Shown: in pieces, positions 8,843 to 18,222 of the stretch
How the letters are laid out: each line of letters starts with the position of its first letter
Position numbering within the stretch: position 1 is the first letter of the stretch
Assembly (NCBI RefSeq): GCF_001696535.1
Contig: NZ_MBQE01000002.1
Location: 434,001 to 498,000 of the forward strand
Reading direction: 5' to 3'
Source: Stappia indica
Lineage (GTDB): Bacteria > Pseudomonadota > Alphaproteobacteria > Rhizobiales > Stappiaceae
Length of the DNA: 64,000 nucleotides
Notes under the pieces: generated by a model
The model's input: only the letters and a program-made list of their open reading frames with translations
The model's database searches: none
Told to the model about the DNA's origin: nothing
Translations under genes and position numbers: made by a program

Positions 8843-11425
8843 ATGGTTGGATCCAGCAGACCCTATGCTCAGGAGAGGGGAGTCGATCGCTTGTTCGACA
8901 CCCTTACGCGCTCCGTGCCGGGCTTTGTCTGGTTGTCGGATGCCAATGGCCACATTGATTTCGTCAATTGTGCCTGGTGCGAATATACCGGACTTTCCAG
9001 TGAGGCGTCGCTGGGGGTGGGGTGGATGCAGGTGGTGCATCCGGACGATTTGAAGGTGATCGCAGCGCTCTGGCCCTTGCGGGCCAGTGGGCAAAACCCT
9101 GCTTATGAGACCCAGATCCGTTTTCGTCGCCGCGATGGGTGGTATCGGTGGCATCTTGTGAGGGCCAATCCAGTTGCAGATGGTGACGGCCACTGGATCG
9201 GTTATTCGGCTGACATTCACAACCTCATTGCAAGTCAGACAAAAGACCGGGTTCAGGCCGACATTCTCCAGAAAGTGGTTGCCGGGGAAGATGTTGAGAC
9301 GCTCCTTACAGCGCTGTGTGAATTGGGTGAGGAACAGCTGCCGGGAAGCCGCTGCACGGTCCTCTTGCTGAGTGAGGATGGAACTGAGTTCACGGGCGGC
9401 GCGGCTTCGTTTCTGCCACGTGAGCTTCAGGCAATGATCCCCGGGACGAAGGTCGGGACAGGCGTTGGCTCATGCGGCACGGCTGCCTTTGAAAAACGAG
9501 ACATTATCTCGGCGAGCATTGCGACGGATCCATTGTGGGATGGTTGGCGCGAGGCCTTTGTCTCGCTGGGCGTCAAAGCGTGCTGGTCACGGCCCGTTTA
9601 TGGCACGGATGGCCGGGTGCTTGCGACCTATGGCTTCTACTTTGACGAAGAGCGTGCGCCCACGGACGATGAGCTGGAGAGCCTCGACATTCTTCGTCAG
9701 CTGGCCGCTGTTGCGATCGATAAAGCGCGGACCACGCAGGCTCTGCGCGAGAGCGAAGAGCACTATCGTCATACGGTCGAGCACAATCCTCAAATCCCAT
9801 GGACGGCCGACCCGCAAGGCCGGATCTTGAGCGTTTCTTCAAGGTGGCGCGAGGCAACCGGCCAGCCCGTGGACAGGGCGATCGGTACGGGCTGGTTCCA
9901 GTCGCTTCATCCGGACGATATCGATCGTGTGCATGGCTATTGGGCTGAATGTCTGCGGACCGGAGATCCTGCGGACCTGAAATACCGGATCAGACTGAGC
10001 GATGGTGGCTATCGCTGGGTCCGGGCGCGGGCGACGCCGCGGCGGGATACGAATGGTCAGATTGTAAAATGGTATGGCGCGGTTGAAGACATTCACGATC
10101 TGGAGCTGGCACATGAGCGTTTGCGCAAGCAGGCCGATATCGATGATCTGACCCGGCTTCCAAACCGTCGAGCGTTTGAGGATCGGCTGCGGGCGGCGAT
10201 TGCGAAAGCCAAAGACGGGACCTCAGTCGACCTGCTGCTGATGGACCTGCGGGGGTTCCGACCGTTGAATGATCGTTTTGGCCATGAGGTCGGCGATGCG
10301 GTCCTGCGCCTGTTTGCCGGGATCTTGCGGGAGTGTTTGTCTGAGGGTGACACTATCGGGCGCATTGCCGGTGACCAGTTTGCCCTGGTGTTTTGTGATG
10401 TGGGGGATGAGGCTGCACTGCAGCGCTCTGCCGGTCAGCTTGCTCGGAAGCTTGAGGGTCATTTGGCCCGAAGCGCGAAAACCCGCAATGTCGGGGTGAG
10501 AATTGGCTGTGCGCGATCAAAGCGGGGCGACAAGAGCGACGACTTGATCCGTCGTGCAAAGATTGCCCTTTACGCGGCAAAAGCTGACAGTGGGCATGAT
10601 GTCAAATTGTTCAGTCCGGCGCTTCAACAGGCAATCGATCATCGTGTGGAGCAGATTGAGCTCGCCAGGCAGGCACTCAAATGCCGCTGGCTGGTGCCGT
10701 ATTATCAGCCGATGATTGATCTGGCATCCGGTCGAGTGGCGGGGGCAGAGGCCTTGCTACGGGTCAGACATCCCGTTGAGGGGATCCTTTCGCCTCTCTC
10801 CGTCTGGGCGGCCCTTGATGCCCCCAAGGTCGGCAAGGCGATCAATGATCACATCCTGTCGCTTGTGCTGGCGGACGTGGCGGAATGGGGGTCTTGGCCT
10901 GCGCAGCTGGGCAGTATTTCTGTCAATCTCTCGACCGAGATGCTGATGCAGGAGGGTCTGGCGCGCTCGCTCTTGCAAAAGCTCGACCGCAAGGCGCTGG
11001 AGCCGCATCAGCTAACTGTCGAGATCACCGAGCGTGTCCTGGTGGATGAGCTGGCTCCCGGAACCCGGCAATGCCTGGAGCAACTGCAACGACATGGCGT
11101 GCGGGTTTCGCTGGATGATTTTGGCACTGGCTTTGCGTCGCTTACTCACCTGCAGCGACTTCCGGTAAATGAGATCAAGATTGACAGGTCTTTTGTTACT
11201 GACCTCGGCAAGAGCCGTTCGGCGACGGCGATTGTGAAATCGATGATCCATCTGGGGCGCAACATGGGGGTGGATGTTGTTGCTGAAGGTGTGGAGACGG
11301 CAGAGCAGGCTGCGCTGTTGACAGAATGGGGCTGCCGTTTCGCTCAGGGCTACCACTTCTACAGGCCTTTGCCGGCGCATGAATTTGCGCGGATCTGGCG
11401 TGCTGTCATCCTGGGTGGTCAGTGA
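8843..11425 (+). CDS. PAS-GAF-PAS-GGDEF-EAL cyclic-di-GMP protein
   Basis: Cytoplasmic sensor and cyclic-di-GMP enzyme of 860 residues. Domains in order: PAS with PAC (about 15-130), GAF (about 145-300), second PAS/PAC (about 310-430), GGDEF (about 440-600) and EAL (about 615-855). The GGDEF site is degenerate (RIAGDQF), so it probably no longer makes cyclic-di-GMP but may bind GTP. The EAL domain keeps its metal and catalytic motifs (AEALLRVRHP, VNLSTEML, VEITERVL, DDFGTGFASL, IKIDRSF, AEGVET), predicting an active phosphodiesterase. It lies just after the diguanylate cyclase, so the two may form an opposing pair. Confidence 0.9.
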   Translation: MVGSSRPYAQERGVDRLFDTLTRSVPGFVWLSDANGHIDFVNCAWCEYTGLSSEASLGVGWMQVVHPDDLKVIAALWPLRASGQNPAYETQIRFRRRDGWYRWHLVRANPVADGDGHWIGYSADIHNLIASQTKDRVQADILQKVVAGEDVETLLTALCELGEEQLPGSRCTVLLLSEDGTEFTGGAASFLPRELQAMIPGTKVGTGVGSCGTAAFEKRDIISASIATDPLWDGWREAFVSLGVKACWSRPVYGTDGRVLATYGFYFDEERAPTDDELESLDILRQLAAVAIDKARTTQALRESEEHYRHTVEHNPQIPWTADPQGRILSVSSRWREATGQPVDRAIGTGWFQSLHPDDIDRVHGYWAECLRTGDPADLKYRIRLSDGGYRWVRARATPRRDTNGQIVKWYGAVEDIHDLELAHERLRKQADIDDLTRLPNRRAFEDRLRAAIAKAKDGTSVDLLLMDLRGFRPLNDRFGHEVGDAVLRLFAGILRECLSEGDTIGRIAGDQFALVFCDVGDEAALQRSAGQLARKLEGHLARSAKTRNVGVRIGCARSKRGDKSDDLIRRAKIALYAAKADSGHDVKLFSPALQQAIDHRVEQIELARQALKCRWLVPYYQPMIDLASGRVAGAEALLRVRHPVEGILSPLSVWAALDAPKVGKAINDHILSLVLADVAEWGSWPAQLGSISVNLSTEMLMQEGLARSLLQKLDRKALEPHQLTVEITERVLVDELAPGTRQCLEQLQRHGVRVSLDDFGTGFASLTHLQRLPVNEIKIDRSFVTDLGKSRSATAIVKSMIHLGRNMGVDVVAEGVETAEQAALLTEWGCRFAQGYHFYRPLPAHEFARIWRAVILGGQ

Positions 11426-11780
11426 TCCGGTACTTCTTGCTGCCTGCGACTGGGGCGGCCCGTCGGGGGAGGCGCTCACGAGTGTCGTCGCAGCCTGCCT
11501 GAGCTCGTTGGCGAGACACGCCCCGGAGCGACATGGTGCTGGGGACGCTACACGGCGCCCAGCTGGAGGCTCAATCCCGTACGACGTCGCTAGCATGCTG
11601 ACCCGAAAGGCTGAGGAACTCTACATTCGGGCAGTGCGAAGAATTCGGCCGGCTCAAAAAGGTCGAGGCTATCTTGCGATTTTTCTGCCGGACAGGCGAA
11701 AAAGAACCGCTGGGAGAGGGCTGTCTCCCTCCCGCAGCAGTGAAGGTCGGATTGGAAATGTGAACGATACGTACCGGTGG
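11426..11780. other. Gene-free stretch between convergent genes
   Basis: About 355 bases between the EAL-domain gene and the convergent FAH-family gene. No open frame here has support in either strand. A modest stem-loop is visible near 11714-11731 (GGGAGA, six-base loop, TCTCCC); it has no T-run and is only a possible transcription end. Confidence 0.35.
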
Positions 11781-12620
11781 TTAGGCCCGACCCACGCGCT
11801 GATGTTGCGCGCCCAACCCTTCGATACCGAGTTCAAGCATCTCACCGCCCCGCAGGTACACAGGCGGGGTCTGGCCCATGCCGACGCCTGGCGGCGTTCC
11901 GGTGGAAATGATATCGCCGGGCTGCAAGCTCATGAAGTGGCTGACATAGCTGACGAGGTGCGCGACGCCGAACACCATTGTTTCAGTCGATCCATCCTGA
12001 AAACGCTTGCCGTCGACCTCGAGCCACATCTTGAGTTTTTGCGGGTCGGTGATTTCGTCCTTAGTAACAAGCCAAGGGCCTATCGGACCAAAAGTGTCGC
12101 AACCCTTGCCCTTGTCCCATGTCCCGCCGCGCTCGATCTGGAATTCGCGCTCGGACACGTCGTTGACAACACAGTAGCCAGCTACGTGATCGAATGCCTC
12201 GGCTTCATCGATATACACGCCGCCCTGGCCGATCACCACGCCCAGTTCCACTTCCCAATCAGTTCGCGTGGAACGACGCGGAATTTTGATCTCGTCATTC
12301 GGGCCGCAGATGGCGCTTGTCGCCTTCATGAAGATGACGGGCTCTGTCGGCACTGCCAGACCGCTCTCCGCCGCGTGGTCCGCGAAATTCAATCCGATGC
12401 ATATGAACTTGCCGACATTGCCAACGCAGGGGCCGATGCGGGTGCCGTCGAGGATCGGCAGAGCCGACAGGTCTGCCGACGAGATCGTCTTCAAACCTTC
12501 GGGGGTTAATACCTCGCCGGAAATGTCGTCAACGACCGTAGAAAGGTCTCTCAATTGCCCGTTTGGATCGAGAATTGCTGGCTTCTCGAGCCCTCTTGCA
12601 CCAACACGTAGAAGCTTCAT
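11781..12620 (-). CDS. fumarylacetoacetate hydrolase family protein, probable diketo-deoxy-sugar-acid hydrolase
   Basis: A 279-residue FAH-fold enzyme. The family core is clear: ICIGLNFADHAAESG, then PVIFMKATSAICGPND, the metal-binding stretch DWEVELGVVIGQGG, CVVNDVSEREFQ and ISTGTPPGVGMG. In non-phosphorylative L-fucose and L-rhamnose pathways such enzymes split the 2,4-diketo-3-deoxy acid to pyruvate and a hydroxyacid, and the neighbouring dehydratase, dehydrogenases and lactonase support this role. It lies 268 bases after the RhmD-like gene in the same direction. Substrate is inferred from context, not from sequence. Confidence 0.85.
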   Translation of the reverse strand: MKLLRVGARGLEKPAILDPNGQLRDLSTVVDDISGEVLTPEGLKTISSADLSALPILDGTRIGPCVGNVGKFICIGLNFADHAAESGLAVPTEPVIFMKATSAICGPNDEIKIPRRSTRTDWEVELGVVIGQGGVYIDEAEAFDHVAGYCVVNDVSEREFQIERGGTWDKGKGCDTFGPIGPWLVTKDEITDPQKLKMWLEVDGKRFQDGSTETMVFGVAHLVSYVSHFMSLQPGDIISTGTPPGVGMGQTPPVYLRGGEMLELGIEGLGAQHQRVGRA

Positions 12621-12888
12621 TCAACATGCCTTTCATCGTTGCTGCTTGTTCACAGTCGGTTGCTGATTTGCGGGAATATAGGGGCGCGCGTGGCGGCGGC
12701 CGGGATGGCGGTGGCCAACCGTCTTACAACGCCGCCACTCTGCCGATGTTCATTCCTCCGTGCTCCGATGAGGCCGTGTCGACCGGGCGAACCGCGACGG
12801 CGCGGAGATAACCGCAGGGGGCGTGAAAAGCAGAGAGCCAGGATGCGTGATGGGCATCCTCTGGAACGCGGTACCGTCAGTCACATGC

Positions 12889-14064
12889 TCACCGCTGCAT
12901 TTGCCGGATATGATCAAGCGTCAGGCCCAACCCGAAGCCGGGTTCGTCAGAAGGGACGATGCAGCCGTCAACCGGCACTGGCATCCCGGGAAAGATGCGG
13001 ATGTCCTCCAAAGGCACCCCCGGTGCGCTGCCCATGAAATACTCGGCCCAGCGTATCGCCGGTGACGTGATCGATAAATGCTGGCCGTAGGGAGTGTTGG
13101 CTCCTGCATGCAGACACACTTCTAACCCGTGCGCTTCGGCGAGTTGAGCAATCTTGCGGCAACCGGTGAAGCCGCCTGCCCAGCATATGTCGGGTTGCAG
13201 GACATCGGCGGGACGTCTGATGCAGGCCGATGCGAACGACTGTATGCTGTACCAATGCTCGCCGGTTGCCAGCGTCATGGAGGGCAAGCGCCGTCGTAGC
13301 TCATCGTGCGCCTCAGCATTTTCGGGCAGCAGGCAGTCCTCGATCCAGCGCAGACCGTAGGGCCGAATGCGTTCGGCCAGACGCACGGCGTAGTCGACGT
13401 CCAGAGCCATCCAGCAGTCGAGCATCAGTTCGATGTCCGGCCCGATCAACTCGCGTGTTCTGGCGATCGTCTCCTCATTGCGGGCAAGGCCCTGGAGGCC
13501 GTCGTGCGGTCCGAAGGCACAGGCGAGTTTGGTGCCCCGGAAGCCGAGCTCCAGGTTCCAGTCGGTGTCATTGCCGGTGGCGTAGACGGGCAGGTCGTCG
13601 CGAACAGGCCCCCCTGCCAGCGCATAGACGGGCTGCTCAAGGAGCTTTCCCTTGAGGTCCCAAAGCGCGAGATCTACGGCCGAGATGGCATAGGAGGGTA
13701 AGCCCGATGTGCCATAGGGGGATGCCGCGCGCACCATCATGTCCCAGGTTCGTTCGATGGCCAGCGCATTCTCGCCTTCGATGACTGGCCCAAGATGGTC
13801 GTTGATGAGATGGACAACCGGGAGATCGTAGCGTGTCGCACCAAAGCCGAATGTCCCATCCTCGGCCGTTACCAGGCATCCCACCGCACCATCATAGCGC
13901 CATGCTGTACGGGAGCGCTTGAAGCGCGTGTAGCCGGACATGGGGCCGGCGACTTCGGCGGTCTTCGTCCAGGGCGGCCGGCGGCCACTGGTCGCTCCTT
14001 CCTGGTAGAGCGCGCCGATCATCTCGCTTTGAATGGGAAATGCCCTGACGGATTTGATTTTCAA
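12889..14064 (-). CDS. enolase-superfamily sugar-acid dehydratase, L-rhamnonate dehydratase-like
   Basis: A mandelate-racemase/enolase subgroup protein of 391 residues. It shares the landmarks I recall for RhmD: GPMSGY near the N-terminus, VYATGNDTDWNLELGF, FGPHDG, LMLDCWMALDVDYA (first metal-ligand Asp), WIEDCLLPEN (Glu), TGEHWYS (Glu) and CLHAGANTPYGQH (catalytic His). It would dehydrate an aldonate to a 2-keto-3-deoxy acid. The start is taken at a TTG (14062-14064) with GGAGAG upstream and the family's normal N-terminus LKIKSVRAFP; a longer frame to 14199 would overlap the LacI gene. Other 6-deoxy-hexonates or pentonates are possible substrates. Confidence 0.85.
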   Translation of the reverse strand: MKIKSVRAFPIQSEMIGALYQEGATSGRRPPWTKTAEVAGPMSGYTRFKRSRTAWRYDGAVGCLVTAEDGTFGFGATRYDLPVVHLINDHLGPVIEGENALAIERTWDMMVRAASPYGTSGLPSYAISAVDLALWDLKGKLLEQPVYALAGGPVRDDLPVYATGNDTDWNLELGFRGTKLACAFGPHDGLQGLARNEETIARTRELIGPDIELMLDCWMALDVDYAVRLAERIRPYGLRWIEDCLLPENAEAHDELRRRLPSMTLATGEHWYSIQSFASACIRRPADVLQPDICWAGGFTGCRKIAQLAEAHGLEVCLHAGANTPYGQHLSITSPAIRWAEYFMGSAPGVPLEDIRIFPGMPVPVDGCIVPSDEPGFGLGLTLDHIRQMQR

Positions 14065-14101
14065 GTTTCTGCTCTCCAAGGCTGAGGCCGACGCAACTCG
14101 G

Positions 14102-15109
14102 TCAGGTGCTGCCTCGTTCAATAATGCGAAATCCGAGATCAGCCTGACTGTTCTCGAGCTCTTCTCCGCGCAGGCGCGCAAGCAGCAATTGACCGGCATT
14201 TGCGCCGATTTCGGACATCGGATAGCTGACAGTGGTAAGCGACGGCTGCACCCAGCAGGAGGCCGGCGAATCGCCGAAACCGGTCACCGCGATAGCAGAT
14301 GGCACGCTGATGCCCTGGCTTCTCAGGGTGCATATCGCAGTCACGGCAGCCTGATGGCCCGAGCACACGATCGCGTCTGCATCGGGCATGGACGAGAGGA
14401 TGGTGCCGATCACGCTCTCTTTGAGGTCACCGGGCTTCGAGCTGTCACGGAAAATCTCCATGCGTACGCCCGGCTTTGCGCATGCGGCGGTCCGGAAGCC
14501 CTCCAGCCGCGACATCATCCGGCTGTCATCGATCTGGGAGTGGATCACATAGGCGATGCGCTGCCTGCCCTTGGCGAGCAGGAAGCGCGCCAACGCAGCC
14601 CCCGCCTCGTAGTTTGACAGGCCAACGTTGATATCCAGAGGTTCATCGTAGAGCTCGAAGAGTTCGGCCACCGGGATGCGCGCGGCGCCGAGAAGCTTCC
14701 TCGTCGTCTCGCTCTGGGCCTTCCCGACCAGAGCGATCGCGTCGATCTTGTGAGCAAGGAGCGTGCGGATTACCTCGCATTCCTTGTCCCGGTCATAGTC
14801 GGTGGTGCCAAGCAAGGTGTGATAGCCGAACGGCTCGAGTTCCCTTGCCAGTGCTTCCAGCAGTACCGAATGGATCGGGTTGGCGATCGTTGGCAGCACA
14901 ACGCCGACAGCCATGCTGCGGGAGGAAACGAGACCCGCGGCAAGCCGATTGGGGATGTAGCCGAGTTGCTCCGCAACTCTGAGAACCTTGGTTCGCGTTT
15001 TCTCGGATACGCGCTCCGGATTGGAGATGCAGCGCGAGGCAGTGATCACCGAAACGCCGGCCGCTTGCGCAACATCCCGCAGCTTCGGTGTGTCCAGGTC
15101 GTTCTTCAC
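14102..15109 (-). CDS. LacI family transcriptional regulator
   Basis: A 335-residue LacI/GalR repressor: helix-turn-helix and hinge at the N-terminus (KLRDVAQAAGVSVITASRCISNP, then LGYIPNRLAAGLVSSRS) followed by a periplasmic-binding-protein-like sugar sensor. The start is a GTG at 15107-15109 with GGAGG five bases upstream; the longer frame to 15286 runs through the divergent TRAP gene start and is rejected. It is divergent from the TRAP transporter genes and upstream of the RhmD-like gene. The palindrome at 15209-15228 is its likely operator, so it probably represses both arms until a sugar or sugar acid binds. Confidence 0.92.
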   Translation of the reverse strand: MKNDLDTPKLRDVAQAAGVSVITASRCISNPERVSEKTRTKVLRVAEQLGYIPNRLAAGLVSSRSMAVGVVLPTIANPIHSVLLEALARELEPFGYHTLLGTTDYDRDKECEVIRTLLAHKIDAIALVGKAQSETTRKLLGAARIPVAELFELYDEPLDINVGLSNYEAGAALARFLLAKGRQRIAYVIHSQIDDSRMMSRLEGFRTAACAKPGVRMEIFRDSSKPGDLKESVIGTILSSMPDADAIVCSGHQAAVTAICTLRSQGISVPSAIAVTGFGDSPASCWVQPSLTTVSYPMSEIGANAGQLLLARLRGEELENSQADLGFRIIERGST

Positions 15110-15208
15110 TGATCCTCCAATGGCGCGCCTGCTCCGCACCAATTCTTGGTGGCCTCTCCGCCACTGCCGCCAGCGAACTTGACAGGCGGCGAAAGTTTCA
15201 CCATGAGT

Positions 15209-15228
15209 AATGGACAACGTTATCCATT
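15209..15228. promoter_or_regulatory. LacI-type operator
   Basis: AATGGACAACGTTATCCATT is a 20-base palindrome with one mismatched pair (C opposite A in the fifth base from the centre) and the central CG typical of LacI-family operators. It lies in the 159-base divergent region between the LacI gene (start 15109) and the first TRAP gene (start 15269), about 40 bases before the TRAP start, where a bound repressor could block both promoters. Confidence 0.8.
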
Positions 15229-15268
15229 GCAAGAGCTGTTGATGGATGTGACGTGTGGGAGGAGAAAA

Positions 15269-15820
15269 ATGGCTGGCAGCAAACAACCGATTGCGCTTCA
15301 GGGGCTGAAGCGCTGTCTGGTGCTACTCGGCAACGTGGAGCTCGCTGTGGCGTGCCTGCTCGTGTTCGCCATGATTGCTATGGTGGCCGGGGAGGTTTTT
15401 TATCGCTACGTGCTGGCGTCGTCTCTGTTCTGGGTCGAGGAAGGCGCGATGATCGCCTTCATTTGGATCACGTTTCTTGGTGCTGCTGTGGCGGCAAAGG
15501 CGGGCCGGCACATAAGGATTGAGACCTTCAGTTCTCGTTTGAAAGGACCGCGTGCGCGACTGATTTGGGCGGGTTCGGCGCACCTGATCGTGCTGCTGAT
15601 CGCGATTCTCCTTGCCTTCTATTCCTATGGTTATGTGGCGATCCAGTCGCGCACTCTGACCGTCTCTTTGCCCTTCAACGTCCCGCGTAGCTGGATGTTC
15701 GCCTGGCCGCTTTTCTTCGGCATGTGCTCCATTGCGGCGACCCAGTTTTATTATTTGATGGATATCGTTGTCCAAAAACGCCGCGCTGCAGACGCCGGCA
15801 CGCCGCTGCTGGAGGTGTGA
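15269..15820 (+). CDS. TRAP transporter small permease (DctQ type)
   Basis: Four membrane helices in 183 residues with the DctQ pattern (VEEGAMIAFIWITFLGAAVAAKAGRHIRIE). It is the small membrane subunit of a tripartite ATP-independent periplasmic transporter using an ion gradient. The ATG at 15269 has GGGAGGAGAAAA upstream; the frame opens further up, but that would run over the operator. The stop is followed one base later by the large permease GTG. With the next two genes it forms a full DctQ-DctM-DctP uptake system, presumably for the sugar or sugar acid handled by this cluster. Confidence 0.92.
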   Translation: MAGSKQPIALQGLKRCLVLLGNVELAVACLLVFAMIAMVAGEVFYRYVLASSLFWVEEGAMIAFIWITFLGAAVAAKAGRHIRIETFSSRLKGPRARLIWAGSAHLIVLLIAILLAFYSYGYVAIQSRTLTVSLPFNVPRSWMFAWPLFFGMCSIAATQFYYLMDIVVQKRRAADAGTPLLEV

Positions 15821-15821
15821 G

Positions 15822-17108
15822 GTGAGCATCGGTTTTATCTTCCTGTTCCTGCTCATATTCGTTCTGCTCGAGATACCGGTCGGATTTTCGCTTATCGGCG
15901 CAAGCCTGCTGTTTCTCCTGTTCGACGGAACATTTTCTCCCGGAGTGGTGGCCAGTCGCATGCCCCCGGGGCTTGAGAGCTTTCCCTTCCTTGCCCTCCC
16001 GCTCTTCGTCTTCGTCGGAGCGGTGCTCAGTTCCGGCGGCATCGCTCGGAGGATATTCGACTTCGCCAACTGCATGGTTGGCCATACGCGAGGCGGTTTG
16101 GGGCATGTCAACGTTCTGGCCAGCATCATCTTTGCGGGCATGAGCGGTGTCGCCCAGGCGGATGCTGCGGGGCTCGGGCGCATCGAGATCGAGGAGATGA
16201 AGCGTGCCGGCTATCCGGAACGCTTCTCCGCCGCCATCACCGCGGCCTCCTCCGTGATAGGGCCCATCGTTCCGCCGTCAGTCATCATGGTCGTCTATGC
16301 GGTGCTCGCGAATGTGCCGCTCAGCTCACTCTTTCTTGCCGGCATATTGCCGGGCCTTCTGATGGGGGGAAGCCTGATGGTTGCAATCGCTGTAATGGCG
16401 CGGTTGGGGACTTACGAGTTTCCACTCCAGCCTCGCAAGAGCGCCGGCGAGCGTTGGCAGGCTTTCGTCAAGGCGGCGCCGGCCCTTTCCGCCCCGGCGT
16501 TGCTGATCGCCGGGCTTTTGACAGGGGTTGCCACTCCAACCGAATTGGGAGCTCTGACGGCCGTCTACGCCATAGTGCTGGGCTTTGTTCAGGGGGAACT
16601 GACGTTGCGCCGGCTCTGGGACTGTGCCGTGCAGACAGTACTCACCACTGGTGTTCTTGCCTTCCTGATCGCCGCGGCTGCCCCTTTCCTGTGGTCGCTC
16701 GCAATGGGCGACATGGTAAGTTGGTTCGCCAGCCAGATTGAGGGGCTATCCGACAATCCGCTGTTGTTCCTGCTTACGGTCAACATCATCCTGCTGGTGG
16801 CAGGAGCCCTGATCGAAACGACGGTGATCCTGCTTATCGTCGTGCCCGTCTTGGGCCCTGCGATGGTGCTGATGGGCATCGACCCCATTCATTCGGCCAT
16901 GGTCATCATCGTGAACCTTTTGGTCGGGGCACTCACGCCGCCTTTTGGCGTGCTGCTGTTCGTCATGATGGACATAACCAAGATGACTCTGGGTCAAATG
17001 ACCCGCGCCATTCTGCCGTTCTACATCCCACTCCTGTGCGTGTTGCTGCTGATGACCCTGTTTCCAGCCCTTTCGACCGCGGTCCCAGGTTGGGTTGTCG
17101 GTCGTTGA
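15822..17108 (+). CDS. TRAP transporter large permease (DctM type)
   Basis: A 428-residue protein of about twelve hydrophobic segments with DctM landmarks: IPVGFSLIGASLLFLL at the N-terminus, HTRGGLGHVNVLASIIFAGMSGVAQADAAGLG, and AITAASSVIGPIVPPSVIMVVY. It is the ion-coupled translocation subunit. The GTG at 15822 follows the DctQ stop by one base and has GGAGG nearby; the longer frame from 15768 lies inside dctQ. Translational coupling of the transporter subunits is evident. Confidence 0.93.
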   Translation: MSIGFIFLFLLIFVLLEIPVGFSLIGASLLFLLFDGTFSPGVVASRMPPGLESFPFLALPLFVFVGAVLSSGGIARRIFDFANCMVGHTRGGLGHVNVLASIIFAGMSGVAQADAAGLGRIEIEEMKRAGYPERFSAAITAASSVIGPIVPPSVIMVVYAVLANVPLSSLFLAGILPGLLMGGSLMVAIAVMARLGTYEFPLQPRKSAGERWQAFVKAAPALSAPALLIAGLLTGVATPTELGALTAVYAIVLGFVQGELTLRRLWDCAVQTVLTTGVLAFLIAAAAPFLWSLAMGDMVSWFASQIEGLSDNPLLFLLTVNIILLVAGALIETTVILLIVVPVLGPAMVLMGIDPIHSAMVIIVNLLVGALTPPFGVLLFVMMDITKMTLGQMTRAILPFYIPLLCVLLLMTLFPALSTAVPGWVVGR

Positions 17109-17157
17109 GCAGAGAGATGCGAAGCTAACAACCAAAACCCGATTGGAGGAGAAGAAG

Positions 17158-18222
17158 ATGATCTTGGAGAAAGCACGCCATCTGGCCATATCGGCCGTTG
17201 TGCTGGGGGGGCTTGCGCTGCAGCCGCTCGTGGCCCAGGCCGAAACGACACTGACCGTTGCAACGGTCGACGCGGCTGGAACCCTCCGCAACCTCGCCGG
17301 CAAAAAGCTGCGTGATATCTTGGAGGAGCGCGGTGCCAAGGTTAAGGTCAGGCACATCGAGGGGCCTGTCCTCGGCAATGCGGCGCAAGTGCGCGATCAG
17401 GTCGCCGAAGGCAGCGTGGATGTCATCGGCACCGACGCAGCGTGGGCGACCCCCTATTCGAACTTTCTGAAGGCGACCTCCTATGCCTTCATCTTCCGCG
17501 ACCATGCTCATCTTGCCAGCGTCTTCGAGAGCGATTTCATGAAGGGCTTGGCAGACCAGATTGCCGCCGAACAGGGTGTCCGCATACTCGGTGCGGCGAT
17601 ACTTCCGTCGCGCGCTTACTTTACCAGCGTCGAGCCTCGCAGCGCCAATGACTTCGAGGGTTTGAAGATCCGCTCGCCGCAACTGGACAACTGGCTGGCG
17701 TCCTACAAGGCGCTCGGTGCCAACCCCACCCCGGTCAACTGGAACGAGGTCTTCCTTGCGCTGCAGACTGGTCTGGTCGACGGTGGCCATGGCCTGCCCG
17801 TCGACGTGAAGCCGAACAACTGGCATATGGCAGCGCCCAATATCACCGACCTTGAGGATATGTTTGCTGTCCATGTCTGGATGATCAACGAGGGACGATG
17901 GCAAGCGCTTTCCGAGCAGGAACAGGCTGATCTCCAGCATGCGGTCAACGAAGTTAATGCCTGGATGGCGGAAAGCGCCAGCAAGCAGAATATTGAAGCC
18001 ATCGCTCAAATGCTGAAGGAGGGGGAGGGCAGCTACATTTCACACAGCGCTGCCAAGCGCGAAGCCGTCGCCGCGCTCGCGGGTGCCGAAAAGGTCGCTG
18101 AATTCCCCAACGCCGAAAGGGAAAAGTTGCGGGAAATGGCCCTCGCCGCCGCCCGCAAGATGGAAGGACAGACCGGCTGGTGGGACGAGGGCGTCCTCGA
18201 TCAAATCCAGGCGGTCAAATGA
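17158..18222 (+). CDS. TRAP transporter substrate-binding protein (DctP type)
   Basis: A 354-residue periplasmic binding protein with a Sec signal peptide (basic start, hydrophobic core, cleavage near VAQAE). DctP-family landmarks are visible: FEGLKIRSPQLDNWLASYKALGANPTPVNWNEVFLALQTGLVDG, including the Arg that contacts a carboxylate in characterised family members. This suggests an acid ligand such as an aldonate. The ATG at 17158 is preceded by GGAGGAGAAGAAG. The stop overlaps the ATG of the next gene. Confidence 0.93.
   Translation: MILEKARHLAISAVVLGGLALQPLVAQAETTLTVATVDAAGTLRNLAGKKLRDILEERGAKVKVRHIEGPVLGNAAQVRDQVAEGSVDVIGTDAAWATPYSNFLKATSYAFIFRDHAHLASVFESDFMKGLADQIAAEQGVRILGAAILPSRAYFTSVEPRSANDFEGLKIRSPQLDNWLASYKALGANPTPVNWNEVFLALQTGLVDGGHGLPVDVKPNNWHMAAPNITDLEDMFAVHVWMINEGRWQALSEQEQADLQHAVNEVNAWMAESASKQNIEAIAQMLKEGEGSYISHSAAKREAVAALAGAEKVAEFPNAEREKLREMALAAARKMEGQTGWWDEGVLDQIQAVK

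Noticed and set aside
11379-12509. Long open frame on the plus strand opposite the FAH-family gene
   Set aside because: It is antisense to a clear enzyme gene and has no recognisable domain; GC-rich DNA makes such shadow frames common.
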